Assembly: GCA_910577575.1 (NCBI GenBank)
Contig: CAJTOG010000078.1
Span: forward strand, 1 to 6,915
Reading direction: 5' to 3'
Origin: an uncultured Ruminococcus sp.
GTDB lineage: Bacteria > Bacillota > Clostridia > Oscillospirales > Ruminococcaceae
Length of the DNA stretch: 6,915 bases
A program made the position numbers and the translations under genes. The notes under the pieces were generated by a model that saw nothing but the letters and a program-made list of their open reading frames with translations, was not told the DNA's origin and made no database searches. The number at the start of each line of letters is the position of its first letter. The stretch's first letter is position 1. This document shows positions 1 to 5,678 of the stretch, one piece after another.

Positions 1-60
1 CCTCCTTCTCTTTAATGACAGATTAAAATATAATTTCTGACCTGTCACTATATTATAGCA
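1..60 (-). promoter_or_regulatory. Extended -10 promoter, operator-like palindrome and ribosome binding site for a gene outside the left edge
   Basis: On the minus strand TGCTATAAT (60-52) is an extended -10 with a perfect TATAAT; no good -35 is present. TGACAGGTCA (47-38), a palindrome with TGAC/GTCA arms, lies over the expected transcription start. A further CTGTCA-type arm at 21-16 could pair with the first. AGAAGGAGG (9-1) is a strong Shine-Dalgarno sequence whose start codon would fall a few bases outside the window. The stretch 61-190 upstream of this holds no gene that I recognise. Confidence 0.5.
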
Positions 61-190
61 GGATATTCCACTCCACTTTTCATATATCTTGCGGTTTTAA
101 GGTAAGTATTCACCAGTATACAACAGCCCAATCTGATTGGAAAGATTATAAATAATTCTTTTAGTACGCCATCTGCAAACCTTGTAATAC

Positions 191-357
191 AGGCTGTGCT
201 ATTACCTGTTAAATGGTTCTGTCGAGTGCTGTTGGTATCCCAAATGGACGCTGCTTTCCGTTGTCCTTCGGGATATATACCCTTCGTACCGGCTTCGGAA
301 TATATGTTCTATTTGTAAGGGATGACACGATTTTTTCTTTGTTCTCCCTTATATCAT
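191..357 (-). pseudogene. Group II intron reverse transcriptase (LtrA-like) fragment
   Basis: Starting around the methyltransferase stop, the minus strand reads DIRENKEKIVSSLTNRTYIP, then KPVRRVYIPKDNGKQRPFGI and PTALDRTI-stop-QVIAQ. This is the conserved early region of group II intron reverse transcriptase/maturases (the NGTYKPxPVRRVxIPKxxGxxRPLGIPTxxDRxIQQxIAQ pattern). The stop is a TAA (211-209) at a position where the family has Gln. There is no start, no YADD catalytic site and no maturase domain, and homology fades after QVIAQ. The longer open frame that reaches back to 409 is partly a shadow of the methyltransferase gene. Intron RNA domains were not recognised on either side. This is a dead remnant of an intron insertion or of a rearrangement between intron copies. 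Confidence 0.75.
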
Positions 358-359
358 TC

Positions 360-1052
360 TCATCTGCTGGCAACAATAATCGTTGCCCTGCCGTCCAATA
401 CTTTTTCAATTATAAATCCTGCATCCTGCAATAATTCTTTTTCATGCTCCAAAGTCATTGGAATATCAAAATGTACATAACAATTTTCCGATATTGCAGA
501 CTGTTTTCTTTTGTCCAGATATACATTGCGCAAAAGCTCCTCTTCTTCGCTGCAGCAGGCAATATAATCTCCCAATAGGAAAACACCTCTTTCTTTCAGA
601 CTGCAATAAATCTTCCGGTATAATCCCTTTTTACGTTCTGGCAGGAAATGGTGCAGGCTCTCAAAGGAAATTACAGCATCCCATTGATCATATCCAAAAT
701 CAAACTGGAAATAATCCTGACATATTGTGGTAAGAGGCTTATCATGATGTTTTTCAAGTAGTTTATCCAGCATATTGGCACATAAATCGACACCTGTTAC
801 CGCAATGTCTGGATTTTTTTGCCATATCCTGTCCAATTCTAAGCCGGTTCCACATCCTAAGTCTAAAATCTTTTGGCATCCCAAAGGTAAAACTTCAGCA
901 AATACCTGGTAAGATTCCTCCCAAACTGACATATGTTCTTCGTAATCACTCAGCCGCTTCGTAAAGAAGTCAGACATTTCTTCCAGCGGGAAATCTGCTG
1001 TATCAATAAGCCATTGTTTCAAATTCTGCATGTATTCTCCAGATGACTGCAT
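360..1052 (-). CDS. Class I SAM-dependent methyltransferase
   Basis: A 230-residue protein starting at ATG 1052, with AGAAGGAG 9 nt upstream, and ending at TGA 362-360. It has the Rossmann-fold methyltransferase motifs in order: ILDLGCGTGLELD (62-74, motif I, SAM-binding glycine loop), VTGVDLC (85-91, acidic residue D89 that normally contacts the ribose), CQDYF (111-115) and DAVISFESLHHF (125-136, motif IV region). It is followed by GVFLLGDYI and a final AGF. The N-terminal 50 residues are helical and charged, as in the small-molecule methyltransferases of the Methyltransf_11/25 groups. Substrate cannot be told from the sequence. The gene looks complete, with no signal peptide or membrane segment, so a cytoplasmic enzyme is expected. 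A reverse transcriptase fragment begins at its stop codon, so that region was rearranged right at the gene's end. Confidence 0.85.
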   Translation of the reverse strand: MQSSGEYMQNLKQWLIDTADFPLEEMSDFFTKRLSDYEEHMSVWEESYQVFAEVLPLGCQKILDLGCGTGLELDRIWQKNPDIAVTGVDLCANMLDKLLEKHHDKPLTTICQDYFQFDFGYDQWDAVISFESLHHFLPERKKGLYRKIYCSLKERGVFLLGDYIACCSEEEELLRNVYLDKRKQSAISENCYVHFDIPMTLEHEKELLQDAGFIIEKVLDGRATIIVASR

Positions 1053-1098
1053 AATATTTTTCTCCTTCTATAACTTTACCGTAATCAAACTGTCATTT

Positions 1099-1127
1099 CT
1101 TTTATGGTATAGCATAGCATATTTCAA
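1099..1127 (-). promoter_or_regulatory. Weak promoter candidate for the methyltransferase gene
   Basis: On the minus strand TTGAAA (1127-1122) is followed after 17 bp by TAAAAG (1104-1099), which is only a fair -10. The region also has TATGC repeats. The position, about 50 nt before the ribosome binding site and after the candidate terminator, is sensible. The boundaries are uncertain. Confidence 0.3.
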
Positions 1128-1150
1128 TCCCACCTTCCACCTTACACTTT

Positions 1151-1223
1151 TTTATAAAAAATGTGAGCCGCCACCGGGCAACTGCAATATTTTTGACAGT
1201 TCCTTGGTATCAGCTCACATTTT
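1151..1223 (-). terminator. Long composite hairpin, candidate terminator
   Basis: Exact 11-bp arms AAAATGTGAGC and GCTCACATTTT (1158-1168 and 1213-1223) enclose a nested imperfect stem: ACC/GGT (1173-1175, 1206-1208) and AACTG/CAGTT (1180-1184, 1197-1201). On the minus strand the closing arm runs into a T-rich tail (ATTTTTTATAAAA), which suits Rho-independent termination after the CD3324-family gene. The long interior is unusual for a terminator, and a mobile miniature element or a structured RNA is an alternative. Confidence 0.45.
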
Positions 1224-1228
1224 CACGT

Positions 1229-1263
1229 ACAATAGGCTGTCTGACTAAAGATATACCTATTGT
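1229..1263. repeat. Hairpin just after the CD3324-family gene
   Basis: Exact 8-bp arms ACAATAGG (1229-1236) and CCTATTGT (1256-1263) flank a 19-nt loop. It begins 12 nt beyond the stop codon. There is no following U-run, so it is not a classical terminator on its own; it may stabilise the 3' end or act with the next hairpin. Confidence 0.5.
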
Positions 1264-1274
1264 TTATCCATTTT

Positions 1275-1547
1275 TCAAGAATATTTTTGTATTCTCAGGA
1301 TACGCTGTATGCTTTTTTCTGACAGATAGTATTTGCAAGCCAGTTCCGCTATATTGCTTCCTGCAAGATACTCATCATAAATCTGTTTGTCACGCTTTAA
1401 AAGTTCCTGTCTGATTTGCGTGCCTGTTCCCCATGCCTGTCTATATGATGACTTGCGTGGAATATAAATATTTTCTCCGTCAACATACTGCTGTATCAGT
1501 TCTATTATCTCAATTGGCATAATTTCTTCTGCTTTCCTATAGCCCAT
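1275..1547 (-). CDS. Small CD3324-family helix-turn-helix protein
   Basis: A 90-residue protein. I chose ATG 1547 because GGGGGAGG lies 5 nt upstream; the longer frame from a TTG at 1562 would start inside that ribosome binding site. The sequence reads MGYRKAEEIMPIEIIELIQQ, then YVDGENIYIPRKSSYRQAWG, an Arg/Lys-rich middle, and a C-terminal helix-turn-helix (IAELACKYYLSEKSIQRILRI, about residues 65-85) that looks like a DNA-binding recognition unit. This matches the CD3324 family of small clostridial proteins, whose function is unknown to me. It is intact and has its own promoter, so it is independent of the decayed genes upstream. It might be an autoregulator through the palindrome in its promoter, but this is inference. 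Two hairpins follow the TGA stop. Confidence 0.75.
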   Translation of the reverse strand: MGYRKAEEIMPIEIIELIQQYVDGENIYIPRKSSYRQAWGTGTQIRQELLKRDKQIYDEYLAGSNIAELACKYYLSEKSIQRILRIQKYS

Positions 1548-1601
1548 GTCTGCCTCCCCCAAATTTTTTCCAGGAATAGCATTGGCTATAACAATTATTT
1601 A

Positions 1602-1646
1602 CTATTGCAACAGCCAGTGCCATGCAAACATAACATATCGTTTCAT
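1602..1646 (-). CDS. Possible leader peptide or frameshifted micro-ORF
   Basis: ATG at 1646 follows AAAGGGG by 8 nt and stands 26 nt after a strong -10, so translation initiation here is plausible. The frame reads only MKRYVMFAWHWLLQ before TAG. In the next frame, from ATG 1623, the sequence reads MALAVAIVNNCYSQCYSWKK and ends GLAG-like after FGGGRHGL (stop at 1539-1537), which resembles a hydrophobic N-terminus followed by a Cys-containing tail. A one-base change near the TTTGCATGG would join the two into a peptide of about 36 residues. I do not recognise it. It could be a decayed small gene or simply a short leader ahead of the CD3324-family gene, whose start it overlaps. Confidence 0.3.
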   Translation of the reverse strand: MKRYVMFAWHWLLQ

Positions 1647-1671
1647 ATACAAATCCCCTTTCACTTTTTTC

Positions 1672-1700
1672 ATAATATCATTTCTAATGAAATAAATCAA
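1672..1700 (-). promoter_or_regulatory. Sigma-A-type promoter for the CD3324-family gene
   Basis: On the minus strand TTGATT (1700-1695) and TATTAT (1677-1672) are separated by exactly 17 bp, close to the TTGACA/TATAAT consensus. The spacer contains the palindrome ATTTC-ATTA-GAAAT (1693-1680), a candidate operator. The site lies just after the helicase stub and 26 nt before a start codon with its own Shine-Dalgarno sequence. Confidence 0.65.
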
Positions 1701-1762
1701 TTTTTATCCTAATTGCTTTTTACCCTGCAAACCCACATAGAAAAGAACTTTCCGCACATCAG

Positions 1763-1852
1763 CTAATCAAGTGTAACCAGCTTGTCAACTGCTTGTTCAA
1801 CAAGAAAGGTTGTTTTTCCGGCTCCTGCTGCTGCAATAATCAACCTACTCAT
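1763..1852 (-). pseudogene. N-terminal stub of a UvrD/SF1-type helicase
   Basis: A 29-codon frame starts at ATG 1852, overlapping the stop of the nuclease fragment as ATGA, and ends at TAG 1765-1763. It reads MSRLIIAAAGAGKTTFLVEQ and then AVDKLVTLD. AAGAGKTT is the Walker A (motif I) of superfamily 1 helicases, and the N-terminal position, directly after a short beta-strand, is normal for UvrD-like proteins paired with OLD nucleases. Everything after motif I is missing: the sequence downstream to the next promoter (about 1700) holds no helicase motif in any frame that I can recognise. One frame after the stop reads ADVRKVLFYVGLQGKKQLG and stops; I do not recognise it. The overlap implies that the pair was once translationally coupled. 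Confidence 0.6.
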
Positions 1853-2061
1853 TTTGCCCTCATTATGTATTCTGGATATTTAATCTTAGTAGTTGATTCA
1901 AAAATAGCTATGGCAAAATCAGTTTTATGAGAGTGTATATATTTATGCATTTCATCATCCGTCTGATAGGTTGTTCAAAAAATATCATTTAGAAGTTTTC
2001 TTCCATTTTCCTTTAATATCTTCGGCTCTAAAGTATTGTAATTAAAATCTTTGTCAGACAG
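1849..2061 (-). pseudogene. C-terminal remnant of an OLD-type (GajA-like) ATP-dependent nuclease
   Basis: Beginning exactly where brxL homology stops, the minus strand reads LSDKDFNYNTLEPKI and then KLLNDIF-stop-TTYQTDDEMHKYIHSHKTDFAIAIFESTTKIKYPEYIMRAK, ending in TGA at 1851-1849. I recognise this as the C-terminal end of OLD-family ATP-dependent endonucleases with a TOPRIM domain: the NTLEP motif followed by TDDE, KTD-AL-IF and a final YPEYI-type helix. An in-frame TGA lies at 1977-1975. There is no start codon and the ATPase portion is missing, so this is a fragment of about 70 codons. Its last bases overlap the start of a UvrD-type helicase by four, the arrangement seen in Gabija-like nuclease/helicase pairs. 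Family assignment is from memory of motif order and is moderate; the exact subfamily is not certain. Confidence 0.6.
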
Positions 2062-2638
2062 TCATCTTTGGTAAATGCCTTTCGCCCCTGCTTCAATTCA
2101 TCAATATCAACGTGCGGCATCTGAGTCGGTGTCAGCTTACGGATACTGATTGGAGAAAATTCCAAAATTATTGTCGCCTTCTACTTCATAGTCCAGCTGA
2201 ACAATACATCAGATACCACCGCAGAGCAGCCGGTCAAACTTTTCTGGATATTCATCCGCAATCGGCACATTGCCAACTCCCAGATTAGAAAACTATGCAA
2301 AGAAGCAGTCCTTTTTCATATCCAGGCGAACTGACACCATATCAATGATTGTGTGACTGCCTTTTTTCGCAGCTGAGAGAATTTTCTGCGATTCGTCCGG
2401 GCGTACAAAGTTATCCGCAAGAATATGCTTTACATTCTGTTCGTCTTTCCCGATGACCGATTCATCATCCGAGCAACAAATACTGACCTAACAGAAACTC
2501 AAGCACATAGACCGGAACATTTGCCCCTTCCTTGATTTTCTTTGTCAGGTCTTTCCGAACAACCTTACCGTCAAAGTTCTGGCGGAGCTTGTTCTTTATT
2601 TCTTCACGGGTGCTTTCATCCTCTGTAAATTGCTCCAT
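2061..2638 (-). pseudogene. brxL: brxL remnant: N-terminal domain only, two frameshifts and two stops
   Basis: Starts at ATG 2638 with TAGGAGG 8 nt upstream, 21 nt after pglZ. It reads MEQFTEDEST, then NFDGKVVRKDLTKKIKEG and ANVPVYVLEFLLGQY, the BrxL N-terminus. An extra T in the run at 2478-2480 then breaks the frame; the next frame continues SDDESVIGKDEQNVKHILAD and NFVRPDESQKI. TAG at 2295-2293 interrupts CFFA-FSNLG and TGA at 2211-2209 interrupts GGI-CIVQLDYE where the family has Trp. A second 1-nt shift near the A/T run at 2156-2159 is needed to reach ISIRKLTPTQMPHVD and GRKAFTKDD. Homology ends at about 2061, where unrelated sequence begins. About 193 of the roughly 680 codons of a normal brxL remain; the AAA+ Walker motifs and Lon-like domain are absent. 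BrxL is an AAA+ multimer that acts on DNA in defence; this copy cannot be functional. Confidence 0.85.
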
Positions 2639-2659
2639 CTTTCCATCCTCCTACGGTAC

Positions 2660-5302
2660 TTAGCTAAAGAAATCAAACTCATCCACTGCAAAAGCGATGT
2701 CAATCTGGAATGGCTCACGCTGCAGCATCTGCAATCCCTGTTCGTCTGCAATGACCAGATAATAAGTAGCAGTATTGCTGTATTTCAGAGATTTCAGATT
2801 AAACTGGCAACGGAAAGTACGCTCTGCACCATTTTCGCTTGTCTTATCTGCAATAATCTTCTGAACATCACTAATCTGCCTGCCATTTTCATCCGTAAAG
2901 TAAACCTGATAGGTAGCTGCTTCACGGTTGGCACCAACAGCATCCTTCTGATAGAAATTCAGAGAAAAAATCATATTACTGATTTTACGGTTTGCTGACA
3001 ACAGATTAACCGTTACCGGCTTAGTATCATATTTCTGCTTATTACGTTTATACTCCATAGAATCGTTGCGGAGATAGTGATACTCGATGACCGGAACAAC
3101 CATTTCCTGCAAGCTGATACCGCCATGCACAAAGTTCATGCCGCCGCCATTCATCTTAATACGAATGCTTTCTCTTGGTGCAAAACCGCCAAAGTCAGAC
3201 CTCCCGTCCAGGAACTTCACAGGCAATAAGTAGTTTGGCTGTACGCCTTTTTGTATGATTGCATATCGTCTGCCATACTCCACACAGCACTTCGCACTTT
3301 CTTTTTTAAGATCATTTATGTTTTCCCTGTCCACATCGTAAAACTCATTTTTTCCTACTTTGTCATCCTCAGTCAACGGGCTGTATGTATAAAGGAATCC
3401 ATGGTCAGCTGTAATCAAAATATTCGTACTGCCAAATTCATTTACAATAATACGCACAAGGTTTTTCAGCTCTGAAATAGCTTTATCACAGGCGGCAAAA
3501 ACAGCGGTATCAGAAGTGTGGCTTGCTTCATCAATGGTATCATGATAGATGTAAACTACATCCATTCCTTTCACCAATGCACTTCGTTCTGCCCGCTTCA
3601 TGGCGATAATGTCATTATATTTCAATGCTACACTCGCCGGATTTTCTGATTTCAGAACCTTATCACGATAGCCGCTTGCCGTAGACTGCCCATCTGCCAG
3701 AACAGTCAAAATATCGTTCCGAAGTTCTACCGTCAGTTCCTTATGTGGAAGCAGTGCTGCCATACCAAACTTTGTGATAGAAGGGAAGATACTCTGCATA
3801 CTGCCAAGAAAAACCTTACTCTGTGTTTCCCTTCGAAGCTGATCCGCCATCGTTGCCGCCACTTCATAACGCATAGCATCCGAAATAATCACAAATACCT
3901 TGGTATCTGAAGTTTTGATGCGAGAACAATAAAATTCTTCCTGTTGCGGTACTTCCAGAACCTTGCCATAGGTTGCCAGTTCGTCTGCACACACATCCGA
4001 CCAGTTGTTACCCAGTTCACCTAAAAACCAGTGAGTATAAAGTCCTTCCACTTTATCAACAACGTGCTTGAACAGATCGTCCAGCAGAATATTGGAAGTC
4101 TCCAGGCTCTTTTGAAAACTCAGGTGGAACAAACGGTAGTAAGTGTCCATCTGATAATAGCTTTCGGTGTATTCCTTCCAGATACCCTTTGCTTCTGCGG
4201 TATGGAATCCGGCAGAGTGTTCCTTGAAGAAGCTCTGCATATTTGCAACCTGCAAAATGCTGTCATAAAAATTCTCAAATGGCTCATACCATGCACAGGT
4301 TCTACGTTTCTCCACCGCCCCCGTAATGGTATCCACATCAATGATATGGTCTCTGATTTCGGTCATCAGCTTTGTCAAAATCACTTCGTTGATGCACGGG
4401 AAACACTCTGTACCAACCAGATTGTCAACTGTCAGTTTTTCAAACCGCTGATGCAGACGTACTTCATCTTCCACATATCTTGCCACATCATAAAGCTGCC
4501 CAATATCTTTGCTATGAAGCCATTCCGAAATGAAATCGTAGCAATACGCCTGGTGCGGCATAGAAATAAATCCGTCCAGGCCGGCAAGATATTCCTGTCG
4601 CATAGTACGAGTAACAGCGGTCAACAGCAAATGAATTGCCAGCCGTCCAAGATCAGGTTCTTCCTCAGCAAAGCCACATCCTTGGTGAATCATTGCCCAG
4701 AACGCACTGTCTGCATGATACTTTACGAAATCCTGATAAACTGCATTGTGATTCAAATCAAGTCCTGCACGGAACACACTGCGTAAAATCTGGTTCGGCT
4801 GTGCGTCCTTCAATCCGCAGATTGTCGCCATAACAGCCAGATGCAGTTGTGCCGGAGTTGCCGGAACTTTATTCTGGGTGCTGATCTTCAAACGACGGTC
4901 TTTCGCATTGAAATAGGCACGATAATTTTTCACCTGCTTTCTCATGGCAGGATTCGATGTAAGTCCCATCTCATCCATCCAAATAGAAATCAAATCTGCC
5001 CGGAACTCCTCGCTGTAAAGCTCTATATCTAAAAGCCAGTTATCATCCGGGCGGTTGTACGCCAGCGGACTGTAAACCAGATAGTTTGTGGTCAAATCGT
5101 CTACTGAAAGCAGCTTCTTCACAGAAAATGCGTTGTTTCCAGTCAGCGCAACCACCTTTGCATTTTCAAGAACCACCTCGTCCAACTTGTCCTCAAACTC
5201 TTTATCTTCATCGTACCAGAAGATGATACGACGCTGATAAAATTCCGGCAAATGGGCAGCAAACCGCCGGTTCAAGTCTTGTATTACTTTGTCGGTATCC
5301 AT
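2660..5302 (-). CDS. pglZ: BREX-1 system phosphatase-superfamily protein PglZ (type A), complete
   Basis: An 880-residue protein starting at ATG 5302, with AAGGAAGG a few bases upstream, ending at TAA 2662-2660. The N-terminus (NRRFAAHLPEFYQRRIIFWYDEDKEFEDKLDE around residues 11-42) is typical of type A PglZ. The PglZ domain, in the alkaline phosphatase superfamily, runs from about 465 to 745. It shows IISDAMRYE (472-480, metal-binding Asp), the PSITKFGMAALLP segment (507-519) where the nucleophilic Ser/Thr is expected, YIYHDTIDE (584-592), ITADHGFLY (630-638) and FVHGGISLQEMVVPV (724-738). The last 140 residues form a C-terminal beta-rich region. Length and motifs fit an intact family member with no frameshift. 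PglZ is a core cytoplasmic BREX component needed with PglX in studied systems. brxL starts 21 nt after the stop, as expected for the conserved pglX-pglZ-brxL order. Confidence 0.96.
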   Translation of the reverse strand: MDTDKVIQDLNRRFAAHLPEFYQRRIIFWYDEDKEFEDKLDEVVLENAKVVALTGNNAFSVKKLLSVDDLTTNYLVYSPLAYNRPDDNWLLDIELYSEEFRADLISIWMDEMGLTSNPAMRKQVKNYRAYFNAKDRRLKISTQNKVPATPAQLHLAVMATICGLKDAQPNQILRSVFRAGLDLNHNAVYQDFVKYHADSAFWAMIHQGCGFAEEEPDLGRLAIHLLLTAVTRTMRQEYLAGLDGFISMPHQAYCYDFISEWLHSKDIGQLYDVARYVEDEVRLHQRFEKLTVDNLVGTECFPCINEVILTKLMTEIRDHIIDVDTITGAVEKRRTCAWYEPFENFYDSILQVANMQSFFKEHSAGFHTAEAKGIWKEYTESYYQMDTYYRLFHLSFQKSLETSNILLDDLFKHVVDKVEGLYTHWFLGELGNNWSDVCADELATYGKVLEVPQQEEFYCSRIKTSDTKVFVIISDAMRYEVAATMADQLRRETQSKVFLGSMQSIFPSITKFGMAALLPHKELTVELRNDILTVLADGQSTASGYRDKVLKSENPASVALKYNDIIAMKRAERSALVKGMDVVYIYHDTIDEASHTSDTAVFAACDKAISELKNLVRIIVNEFGSTNILITADHGFLYTYSPLTEDDKVGKNEFYDVDRENINDLKKESAKCCVEYGRRYAIIQKGVQPNYLLPVKFLDGRSDFGGFAPRESIRIKMNGGGMNFVHGGISLQEMVVPVIEYHYLRNDSMEYKRNKQKYDTKPVTVNLLSANRKISNMIFSLNFYQKDAVGANREAATYQVYFTDENGRQISDVQKIIADKTSENGAERTFRCQFNLKSLKYSNTATYYLVIADEQGLQMLQREPFQIDIAFAVDEFDFFS

Positions 5303-5326
5303 CCTCTACCTTCCTTTCCTTTTTCT

Positions 5327-5381
5327 TTTTCCGGCGGTTTCCCGGCAGTTTTCCGGCACCTTTCCGGCACTTTAGCGGCGG
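5327..5381. repeat. Five tandem 11-bp units upstream of pglZ
   Basis: Read on the minus strand the units are CCGCCGCTAAA, GTGCCGGAAAG, GTGCCGGAAAA, CTGCCGGGAAA and CCGCCGGAAAA, without gaps, at 5381-5371, 5370-5360, 5359-5349, 5348-5338 and 5337-5327. The consensus is nTGCCGGAAAn. The array fills much of the gap between the nuclease gene and pglZ and ends 24 nt before the pglZ ATG. A period of 11 is not a multiple of three, so it is not a coding repeat; it is close to one DNA helical turn, which would put each unit on the same face of the DNA. A regulatory binding array or an expandable spacer are both possible. Confidence 0.85.
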
Positions 5382-5420
5382 TATGAACGCCATTCAATTA
5401 TCTTATATATTTCTTTAGAT

Positions 5421-5678
5421 TTAACTATCCTCACCCAGTTCTTTATCTTCCTTTTTTTGTAAATAGTAAAATCTCTTTTGAATTTCAATTTCTTTTCGAA
5501 GCTGTTCCTCAGATGGAAGACAGGTTTTGTACTTTGATGCGAAAAGCTGTTCATGTCCGTGAAGGACGGAATATTTCGCAATGTCCTCATCCGTATCAGA
5601 GCATAAAACAATCCCTAATGTAGGGTTGTCTCCCTCATTTCGTTTCATTTCATCATACATACGAATATACATATCCAT
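5421..5678 (-). CDS. C-terminal piece of the split YhcG/DUF1016-type nuclease
   Basis: This 85-residue frame starts MDMYIRMYDE directly after the TAA of the preceding gene (the junction reads TAAATG), in the same frame. It continues with GIVLCSDTDEDIAKYSVLHG and EQLFASKYKTCLPSEEQL, the usual end of DUF1016 nucleases, and stops with TAA at 5423-5421. Joined to the upstream frame it would give a normal protein of about 383 residues, so the only visible lesion is one codon. The ATG could allow translational restart, giving a two-piece nuclease, but only a weak purine stretch (GGATGTTGGG) precedes it, so restart is uncertain. It is as reasonable to call both frames one pseudogene spanning 5421-6572. 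The absence of further frameshifts suggests that the stop is recent or that the downstream half is still used. Confidence 0.7.
   Translation of the reverse strand: MDMYIRMYDEMKRNEGDNPTLGIVLCSDTDEDIAKYSVLHGHEQLFASKYKTCLPSEEQLRKEIEIQKRFYYLQKKEDKELGEDS

Noticed and set aside
360..1052. The methyltransferase as a DNA modification enzyme of the defence island
   Set aside because: It lacks the (D/N)PP(Y/F) motif of adenine methyltransferases and the PC motif of cytosine-5 methyltransferases; it resembles small-molecule methyltransferases instead.
2630..2998. Plus-strand 122-codon frame
   Set aside because: It is antisense to the 3' end of pglZ, with no supporting start signal or domain.
4031..4786. 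Plus-strand open frame of 251 codons
   Set aside because: It lies entirely antisense to pglZ, has no ribosome binding site or recognisable domain, and its composition reads like a shadow of the pglZ codons.
5327..5381. CRISPR array
   Set aside because: The units are 11 bp and contiguous, with no spacers.
5208..5393. Minus-strand 61-codon frame across the 11-bp repeats into pglZ
   Set aside because: It overlaps the pglZ start in another frame; the Lys/Arg-rich stretch is just the translation of the repeat and the purine-rich ribosome binding region.
5372..5611. Minus-strand 79-codon frame overlapping the nuclease C-terminal piece
   Set aside because: It is a frame shadow of the DUF1016 C-terminus, which has clear family similarity in the other frame.
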